50,827 nt of DNA from Xanthomarina gelatinilytica. Its GTDB lineage: Bacteria; Bacteroidota; Bacteroidia; Flavobacteriales; Flavobacteriaceae. Below the pieces are notes generated by a model, which saw only the letters and a program-made list of their open reading frames with translations, was not told the DNA's origin and made no database searches. The position numbers were made by a program, and so were the translations under genes. The DNA lies in contig NZ_ANLA01000018.1 of NCBI RefSeq assembly GCF_000348685.1, positions 1-50,827 on the forward strand, in the 5' to 3' direction. Position 1 is the first letter of the stretch, and every line of letters starts with the position of its first letter. Shown in pieces: positions 45,375-50,827 of this stretch.

Positions 45375-45380
45375 TTGTTT

Positions 45381-45824
45381 ATGCAATCAATTTTAGAATA
45401 TCAGGATTTTTACAGTCTGCTTACGGGCAGGACACCACAGGCATTTAATCGTGTTTTGAATAAGAATTTCAGACAGAACGGAGTAGAATTAACCAAGGAA
45501 CAATGGTCTATTTTGGCTGTTTTGTGGGAAAATGACGGTTGTTCGCAACAGCATTTGGCAGATAAGAGCTTTCGGGATAGACCAAGCGTAACCCGTTTGA
45601 TTGACAATATGGAAAAAGACGGTTTGGTCAAGCGAAAACCCGATGTAAACGACAGAAGGTCTAATTTGATTTTTCTGACAAAAAAAGGGAAGCAAATACA
45701 GGAAAAAGTTATGAATCTTGTCAAAGCTACCGTAGAAGAATCTATTAAAGGTATCAGTGTGGAAAATATATTGACAGTAAAAGAAGTGTTCCATAAAATA
45801 TATCAAAATTTAGAGGTAAAATGA
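45381..45824 (+). CDS. MarR-family transcriptional regulator
   Basis: 147 residues. The winged helix-turn-helix is intact: LTKEQWSILAVLWENDGCSQQHLADKS (helix-turn-helix), RPSVTRLIDNMEKDGLV (recognition helix), and the wing KRKPDVNDRRSNLIFLTKKG with the family Asp-x-Arg. Flanking helices form the dimer interface. It is expected to repress the efflux genes until a ligand binds. ATG at 45381 is chosen over an earlier TTG. The stop overlaps the tolC start (ATGA). Confidence 0.92.
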   Translation: MQSILEYQDFYSLLTGRTPQAFNRVLNKNFRQNGVELTKEQWSILAVLWENDGCSQQHLADKSFRDRPSVTRLIDNMEKDGLVKRKPDVNDRRSNLIFLTKKGKQIQEKVMNLVKATVEESIKGISVENILTVKEVFHKIYQNLEVK

Positions 45825-47203
45825 AAATTAAAAAATTACTGCCTATACTTGTCTGTTTTTTGGCTTTTGAAGGAAAGGCTCAAATTGATGTGAGTTCGTC
45901 TTTGCAGGAAGCAATTCAGGAAGCAATCGACAAAAACGCATCTATCCGAAACAAAGATTTGGAAGTGGAAAAAATCAGTACGGAAAAGAAAAGCGTTTGG
46001 AACAAATACATTCCGAAAGTAGAGGGTTCGGCAAATTATATGTATTTCGATACGAAAATAACGCTCGATTTACCAACAGGGAACATTCCGGTTATCAATC
46101 AGTCGGTTTTTGACGGAAAGCAATCGTTTGACAGTTACGGAAACGTACTGATGGGAAGCCTGATGGCAAAAACGGTTTTGTTCAGTGGCTTTCAAATCGA
46201 AAACGGAGCAAAGGCTTTGGAGCAAAAACGAATCGGAACGGCTTATCTTTCTGAGGCTGAAAAAGAAAATTTAATTAAAGAAGTGATTTATTCGTTTGAC
46301 CAGGTCCATTTGCTGAACGAAGTCGAAAAATTACTGAATGACAGCGAAAAACGCTTGGCTACAGAAACCAAAAGAGTAGAAAGAGCTATCGAAGAAGGAC
46401 TTGCCATTCCGTATGACAGGGACAAAATCAAATTGGCGAATCTCGAATTACAATCAAAAAAAATAGAACTTCAGGGAAAACGAAAAGTTCTTTACCAAAA
46501 GATAAATTACCTTACGGGATATTCAGAAAACCAAATCAATGAAGTGGAATATTTACTTGTTCCTTATGTGATTTCGGAAGATTTATCGGTTGAGAACAAA
46601 CAGGAGCTTAAGGCTTTGGAATCGTTCAAAAAAGCATCGGATTATATGATTAAGAAAGAAAAAGGGAGTTATCTTCCTGTTTTTGGAGCATTCGGAGGTG
46701 TTACTTATACGAGCCTTTTTGACGCTACGATGATTACTCCCGAAATTCCAATGGTCAATTCCCGACTTTACGGAAGAATGAACGAATTTACGATGAGTCC
46801 GAATTGGATGGTAGGGCTTTCGATGAAATGGGAAATTTTCAGCGGATTTGAACGTAAGCACAAAATCCACGAAGCCAAGATAAATGCGGAACAGGTGCAA
46901 AATCAATTAGACGATACCAAGGAGAAATTTGCTTTGCTTTTGGAAAATAACCTGGCGAATTACAGGATTCAGAATAAGAAATACCAAATTGGTCTGGAAC
47001 AGGAAAAAGTAGCTTCAAACAATCTGAATATGGCTGTAAGGCAATATCAGGAAGGGCTTATCAACATTTCTGAAAGATTGGAAGCAGAAAACGATTTGTT
47101 TAAAGCATCAACCAATAAAATTCAGATTTTAGTGGAGCAAAGGCTGTCCGCTTTAGAAACACTTTCCGTAACAGGAGAATTAACCAAAACCATTTTAAAC
47201 TAA
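45821..47203 (+). CDS. TolC-family outer-membrane efflux protein
   Basis: 460 residues with a signal peptide (MKIKKLLPILVCFLAFEGKAQ) and two efflux-protein repeats of long helices (~25-225, ~245-450). It forms the outer-membrane exit of the MarR-controlled system together with the HlyD-like adaptor 13 bases downstream. It is not closely like the channel in the copper operon. Codons here are richer in CGG/TCCG-type triplets than the neighbouring core genes, in line with acquisition from another lineage (impression, not computed). Confidence 0.9.
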   Translation: MKIKKLLPILVCFLAFEGKAQIDVSSSLQEAIQEAIDKNASIRNKDLEVEKISTEKKSVWNKYIPKVEGSANYMYFDTKITLDLPTGNIPVINQSVFDGKQSFDSYGNVLMGSLMAKTVLFSGFQIENGAKALEQKRIGTAYLSEAEKENLIKEVIYSFDQVHLLNEVEKLLNDSEKRLATETKRVERAIEEGLAIPYDRDKIKLANLELQSKKIELQGKRKVLYQKINYLTGYSENQINEVEYLLVPYVISEDLSVENKQELKALESFKKASDYMIKKEKGSYLPVFGAFGGVTYTSLFDATMITPEIPMVNSRLYGRMNEFTMSPNWMVGLSMKWEIFSGFERKHKIHEAKINAEQVQNQLDDTKEKFALLLENNLANYRIQNKKYQIGLEQEKVASNNLNMAVRQYQEGLINISERLEAENDLFKASTNKIQILVEQRLSALETLSVTGELTKTILN

Positions 47204-47216
47204 CTTATTAAAAGCG

Positions 47217-48173
47217 ATGAAAAAGATATATTTATTATTAGTTACAGTGATTTCCGTTATCGGTTGCAGTAAGCCGAAAACCGAGGTTATTCAGGGAAAA
47301 ATCGAACGAGAGCAAATCGGAATCGTATCGAAAATTCCCGGAAAAATCATTGAAATCCGTATTCAGGAAGGAGATTTTGTGAGAAAAGGCGATACGCTTG
47401 CTATTTTGGACATTCCCGAAGTCGATGCCAAAAAAAGTCAGGCAGAGGGTGCTGTTCAGTCGGCAAAAGCCCAATATGATATGACTTTGAAAGGAGCTAC
47501 GGACAATCAGCTCAAACAGCTAGAAGCCAAACAAAAAGCACTCAAAGAACAGTACGAACTGGCTCAAAAATCCATTAACCGATTGTCAAATATGCTTAAA
47601 GATTCGTTGGTTTCCCAACAGATGTATGATGAGGCTTTCGCTAAATATCAGGGGGCTCAATCGCAGTATCTGGCTGTTCAGGCTGAAATTTCGGACGTGA
47701 AATACGGAGCAAGAATCGAACAGCAAAAAATGGCATTGGGACAGCAGGAAAGGGCTTTGGGAGCTTTACAGGAAGTTTCGGTTGCGGATTCCGAGCGGTA
47801 TATCATTGCTCCGCAGGATATGACGGTAGAGTCCATTACGCTTAAAGCAGGGGAGCTGGCACTTCCCGGTTATACCTTGATTAGCGGAACGATTTCGGAA
47901 TCGACTTATTTCCGTTTTACGATTCCCGAAAGCCGACTTTCAAAGGTTCAGAAAGGACAGGAAGTAACCGTCAATATAGTCTATAACAAAAGTCAGGTTA
48001 AGGGAAAAATAACTTCGGTTAAGGCTTTGGGAGCTTATGCAAACATCGCAACGGCTTATCCCGATTACGAAATTCAGGAGAGTCTTTTTGAGATAAAAAT
48101 CAGTCCGATTGATGTAGAACAAGCTAAAGATTTGTTTACGAAAACTACGGTTACTTTAGAACTGTTAAAATAA
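47217..48173 (+). CDS. HlyD-family periplasmic adaptor lipoprotein
   Basis: 318 residues. A lipobox (VISVIGC, Cys17) is followed by a biotin/lipoyl-like half (IGIVSKIPGKIIEIRIQEGDFVRKGDTLAILD), a coiled-coil hairpin (~80-185), the second lipoyl half (IIAPQDMTVESITLKAGELA) and a beta-barrel. This is the adaptor type used with ABC-2 permeases (YbhG/HlyD). It links the inner-membrane permease to the TolC channel. Spacing is 13 bases from tolC and 7 bases to the permease gene. Confidence 0.9.
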   Translation: MKKIYLLLVTVISVIGCSKPKTEVIQGKIEREQIGIVSKIPGKIIEIRIQEGDFVRKGDTLAILDIPEVDAKKSQAEGAVQSAKAQYDMTLKGATDNQLKQLEAKQKALKEQYELAQKSINRLSNMLKDSLVSQQMYDEAFAKYQGAQSQYLAVQAEISDVKYGARIEQQKMALGQQERALGALQEVSVADSERYIIAPQDMTVESITLKAGELALPGYTLISGTISESTYFRFTIPESRLSKVQKGQEVTVNIVYNKSQVKGKITSVKALGAYANIATAYPDYEIQESLFEIKISPIDVEQAKDLFTKTTVTLELLK

Positions 48174-48180
48174 AAATCAA

Positions 48181-49341
48181 ATGAAAAACTTTTTTTTGCT
48201 TATAAAAAGGGAATTCCGGTTGTTTTGGGATAACAGTGTGCTTCGGTTGCTTTTTATCGGGGCTCCGATTATGTACGGAATACTTTTAGGCTTTGTTTAT
48301 CAGAAAGGAAAAGTTACCGATTTGCCTGTTGTGGTGGTTGATGAAGACCAAAGTCAGATGAGCCGAAAAGCCATCGAAATGATGAATGACAACGAGGTTC
48401 TGAATGTGGCTTTTATCCGATACGACCAAAACGATTTGGCCAAAATCGTAGCTGAAAACGATAACATTCCTGCGGTTGTGATTATTCCGAAAGATTTTGA
48501 GAAACAGGTAATGACCAAAAAATATCCCGAAGTGCTTACCATTGTAAATACTTCGAATGTTTTAACAGCCAATTATGCTTCGACAGCCATTCAGATTTGT
48601 TTAGGAACACTTAAAGCGGGAGTTCAGATTGAAGCTCTTAAAAAACAAGGAATGCCTGAAAGTGTGGCAATGTCGCAATATGAGCCGTTCAAAACCACAT
48701 TTATTAAAAAATACAACCGAAGCACGAACTATATGTACTTTTTGTGGCCTGGCATTTTGGCAACGGTTTTACAACAGGTTTTGCTGTTAGGCTTGGCTTT
48801 GTCCTTTGCTTCGGAATATGAAAACGGAACGTTCAGAACATTGGTTTCGGAAAACAAATCACTACTTAAAATAATGGCAGTTAAGATAATTCCGTATCTG
48901 ATAATGAGCTTTGGAATATGGATTTTGTATTATCTGTTTACGTTTTGGTTCAGGATTCCGTTTTATGAAAATCTAGGTGCTTTGACCTTTGTAGCGGGAA
49001 TTTTCGTGTTGTCGGTATGCTTTATCGGGATATTAGTAAGCATATTGATTCCGAGTCAGCTCAAAGCAACCGAAATTCTTATGGTTATCGCCACTCCGAG
49101 CTTTATTTTGAGTGGATTTACGTGGCCGCTTTCGCAAATGCCCGATTGGGTTGTGGCTGTTGCAAACGTGATTCCGCTTACACATTTCTTACAGGCATTC
49201 AGAATTTTGCTGATAGAAGAAGGAACGTTGTCCCAATGTTCGGGTGCAATTTGGGCTATGATTTGGATTGGACTTGTTTGTGCGGTTTTGTCTTATGTAG
49301 CTTTGTATTTTAAAAGGAAAAAGGTGTTGAAGCAAGGTTGA
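48181..49341 (+). CDS. ABC-2 type transporter permease
   Basis: 386 residues. TM1 (~20-40), a large extracytoplasmic domain (~45-185, DLPVVVVDEDQSQMSRKAIE), then five membrane spans from ~190, with the ABC-2 signature LSGFTWPLSQMPDWV near 320 and PLTHFLQAFR. This resembles YhhJ/YbhR-type drug or lipid exporters. No ATP-binding protein is encoded in the operon, and the usual second permease gene is missing. It may use an ATPase encoded elsewhere, or the operon is truncated here. A terminator follows. Confidence 0.9.
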   Translation: MKNFFLLIKREFRLFWDNSVLRLLFIGAPIMYGILLGFVYQKGKVTDLPVVVVDEDQSQMSRKAIEMMNDNEVLNVAFIRYDQNDLAKIVAENDNIPAVVIIPKDFEKQVMTKKYPEVLTIVNTSNVLTANYASTAIQICLGTLKAGVQIEALKKQGMPESVAMSQYEPFKTTFIKKYNRSTNYMYFLWPGILATVLQQVLLLGLALSFASEYENGTFRTLVSENKSLLKIMAVKIIPYLIMSFGIWILYYLFTFWFRIPFYENLGALTFVAGIFVLSVCFIGILVSILIPSQLKATEILMVIATPSFILSGFTWPLSQMPDWVVAVANVIPLTHFLQAFRILLIEEGTLSQCSGAIWAMIWIGLVCAVLSYVALYFKRKKVLKQG

Positions 49342-49353
49342 ATTTTGTACTGT

Positions 49354-49392
49354 AAAAAAATCCTGTGTGGTAGATTTTTATTATTTTTTTCT
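49354..49392 (+). terminator. Terminator of the MarR-controlled efflux operon
   Basis: AAAAATC (49356-49362) pairs with GATTTTT (49373-49379) around ten bases and is followed by a second T-rich stretch, 12 bases after the permease stop codon. Confidence 0.7.
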
Positions 49393-49443
49393 GTGTCAGG
49401 TTGTTATTTTTCAGCCGTTTAATTTCAGGGGTACGGTTGTTCT

Positions 49444-49571
49444 GCCATTGCCACTAACGTTGAGAATATGAGGCGTTGCCCTCACAAACCTTAATATAAT
49501 GAATGAACAATTAAAATTAGTATAAACTTAAAAAAGACCACATAAGCAATGCCTTATATACATTGTGCCTG
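49444..49571. repeat. Second imperfect palindrome with GCCACTAAC border (attC-like)
   Basis: GCCATTGCCACTAAC (49444-49458) is an inverted match, 13 of 15, to 45221-45235 on the other side of the efflux operon. The inner arms ATATGAGGCGTTGC (49466-49479) and GCAATGCCTTATAT (49546-49559) pair at 12 of 14 positions. The right end reads ACATTGTGCC. The loop (49480-49545) holds no gene. Together with the palindrome at 45028-45230 it brackets the operon. Confidence 0.65.
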
Positions 49572-49687
49572 TTGCACAACTATTCAAATATAGTTTAAAA
49601 TTTCAAGAATTGCCTGAAAGTTCTTATTTTTAGGAATGCAAGGAAAAAAAGAGTATCAAGAGAAATTATTCAACAGTTTTCAGTTAA

Positions 49688-49996
49688 GTGTTCGGGTACC
49701 GGAACACAATTTCACAGGGATCTTTTATGAAAGCCAGGCGACAAAGTACGGTAGAACCTGTATTTGGGACCCTCACCCAGTTTATGGGATTAAGAAAAGT
49801 GAATACCATAGGTATCAAGCAGGCCAATAAATGCATGCATCTCTCGGCAATGGCTTACAACCTTAAAAAGTATCTCAAGTTTATCCAAAAACGCACAAAA
49901 AGTGGGGCGGCAAGTCTACGCTTCGTTTTTTACCGTTTTAAGGCTGTTATAAACGTCATTTTAAGCCCATATCATCAACTTCAATTTACATTGTAA
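49688..49996 (+). pseudogene. Transposase remnant, C-terminal end of an IS1182-type DDE transposase
   Basis: From ~49736 the frame reads RRQSTVEPVFGTLTQFMG, then LRKVNTIGIKQANKCMHLSA and YNLKKYLKF, the conserved C-terminal block of IS1182/DDE_Tnp_1_6 transposases with the catalytic Glu (VEPVFG). The N-terminal four fifths are absent. Upstream sequence from ~49620 (YQEKLFNSF-like in another frame) may be a frameshifted piece. No terminal inverted repeats were identified, so it is a dead fragment. Confidence 0.82.
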
Positions 49997-50014
49997 CAGC
50001 TAGTAAAAAATAAC

Positions 50015-50038
50015 AAACGCCCTTAAAATGGGCGTTTT
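50015..50038 (+). terminator. Hairpin terminator after the transposase remnant
   Basis: AAACGCCC (50015-50022) pairs with GGGCGTTT (50030-50037), with a 7-base loop and a T run. It could also stop transcription coming from the remnant toward the YwqK-type gene. Confidence 0.8.
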
Positions 50039-50066
50039 TGTGTCATGTTTTTATAAAATCATGGGG

Positions 50067-50090
50067 TTGTGCAACGGTTACCGGTGTTGT
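50067..50090. repeat. 24-bp direct repeat, right copy
   Basis: Identical to 44171-44194. It ends 9 bases before the stop codon of the minus-strand YwqK-type gene. The two copies enclose 5.9 kb with the CDF gene, both palindromes, the efflux operon and the transposase remnant. Confidence 0.9.
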
Positions 50091-50099
50091 GTGTAGTTT

Positions 50100-50783
50100 T
50101 TAATACATTATAGAATCTAATGGTTTTCCTAAATTATAATTCACAGTTTTTTCCAATTTTCCTGATTTATTGAAGTACTTAAATGTTCCATTATAGTAAC
50201 CGTTTTTTGCTATTCCTTCAATTTTTTTATTTCCGTTTTTATAGTAAACAGTTACTTGACCATTGTGTTGGTCATTTACTTTAGTTGATATTTCTTCTAA
50301 TTCTCCACTTTCATAATATCGTTTAATGTTAGCCGTGTTTTCATTATAAGTTAGTTCAGCCTCTATTTTTCCATTTGGATAGTAATTAATTTGTGTTCCA
50401 TTTTTTTTCATGGATATAGTATCTAAATCAAAAAATTGTAGTAGTCTCAATTGACCATTTTCATAATAACTTTTACAACTGTCAATTAGCTCGCCATTCC
50501 AATATTCTCTTTCAGATTCCACATTTTTGTTTTTAAAGTATTTTACCATTGAGCCGTGAAATATGCCATCTTTAAGATTGTTTTTTTCTTCCAGATTTCC
50601 GTTTTCATAGTAATGTAACGATTCTCCATTGTGTTTACCATTAATAATGTTTACAGTACTTTTTAGATTTCCATTTTCCCAAAAATCTTCCCTCATGCCA
50701 TTTAAGGTGTCGTTAACGTATTCTACAGTCTGCTTAATTGTTTTCCCATCTTTATAGTAGAATTTCCATTTGCCTTGATACAT
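50100..50783 (-). CDS. YwqK-type (MORN-like repeat) protein, start possibly incomplete
   Basis: 227 residues made of about nine repeats of the type YYENGNLEEKNNLKDGIFHG, as in the YwqK/MORN-variant family that databases label antitoxin of a YwqJ-YwqK pair. No toxin gene is seen in the window. There is no signal peptide, and the first repeat begins directly at the Met. An in-frame stop lies only seven codons upstream, next to AAAAAGGGG, a run where a frameshift could have removed a longer N-terminus. The gene's 3' end abuts the 24-bp repeat, as in a gene cassette. Confidence 0.8.
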   Translation of the reverse strand: MYQGKWKFYYKDGKTIKQTVEYVNDTLNGMREDFWENGNLKSTVNIINGKHNGESLHYYENGNLEEKNNLKDGIFHGSMVKYFKNKNVESEREYWNGELIDSCKSYYENGQLRLLQFFDLDTISMKKNGTQINYYPNGKIEAELTYNENTANIKRYYESGELEEISTKVNDQHNGQVTVYYKNGNKKIEGIAKNGYYNGTFKYFNKSGKLEKTVNYNLGKPLDSIMY

Positions 50784-50827
50784 GTTGTAGGCTTCCCCTT
50801 TTTAGGACACCTCAAAGTTCGATAAAT

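Noticed and set aside
49636-49830. A separate small gene beginning at 49636
   Set aside because: It overlaps the transposase remnant in another frame and shows no recognisable protein features.
44171-50090. A composite transposon
   Set aside because: Only one degraded transposase piece is present, with no paired insertion sequences at the ends.
50100-50783. Toxin-antitoxin pair based on the YwqK label
   Set aside because: No partner toxin gene is adjacent on the visible side; the label rests on repeat similarity only.

Overview
The window looks like chromosome from a marine-type Flavobacteriaceae (Bacteroidota). DNA is A+T rich. Secreted proteins carry type IX secretion tails, promoters fit the Bacteroidota -33 TTG / -7 TAnnTTTG pattern, and ribosome binding sites are not evident. 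Several families are typical of the phylum: HYC_CC_PP protein, DUF4369-TlpA, and a 23S-IVS four-helix protein. No rRNA, tRNA or CRISPR was recognised.

Layout. 1-7262: the 3' part of a giant HYR/LamG adhesin-like protein exported by T9SS, then a 0.9-kb repeat-rich spacer, then a small secreted paralogue of the giant's C-terminus. 7507-13413: housekeeping genes (dicarboxylate/amino-acid symporter, FUSC-type exporter, YoaK-type membrane protein, M24 peptidase). 13452-20659: a tight three-gene minus-strand operon. It encodes an HD phosphohydrolase fused to a Pycsar-effector-like membrane module, a GAF protein, and an outer-membrane protein that joins metallophosphoesterase, kinase-like and BamA-like barrel parts. 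20903-33425: a nine-gene minus-strand copper/silver operon covering metal-binding proteins, CusCBA-type efflux, CopA ATPase and a permease. 33494-43112: mnmE, TlpA-like oxidoreductase, rhomboid protease, acyltransferase, glmM, AcpH-like phosphodiesterase, ggt and two uncharacterised genes.

43292-50783 is an accessory region. It opens with 36 perfectly phased 21-bp tandem units in three sequence classes. A block bounded by a perfect 24-bp direct repeat (44171 and 50067) follows. This block holds a CDF metal transporter, a large imperfect palindrome, a MarR-controlled TolC/HlyD/ABC-permease operon, a second palindrome and a transposase remnant. A YwqK-type repeat gene lies just past the second direct repeat. 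The end-of-gene position of the repeats and the palindromes at gene borders resemble gene cassettes, but no integrase is visible.

A second theme is short repeat DNA inserted in frame inside conserved genes: copA, cusA (twice), the operon's tolC, and mnmE. A third is the pair of non-coding tandem arrays (11-bp units near 6.2 kb, 21-bp units near 43.7 kb). They share one design: a constant core, a homogeneous block, then a switch to another unit class without losing phase.
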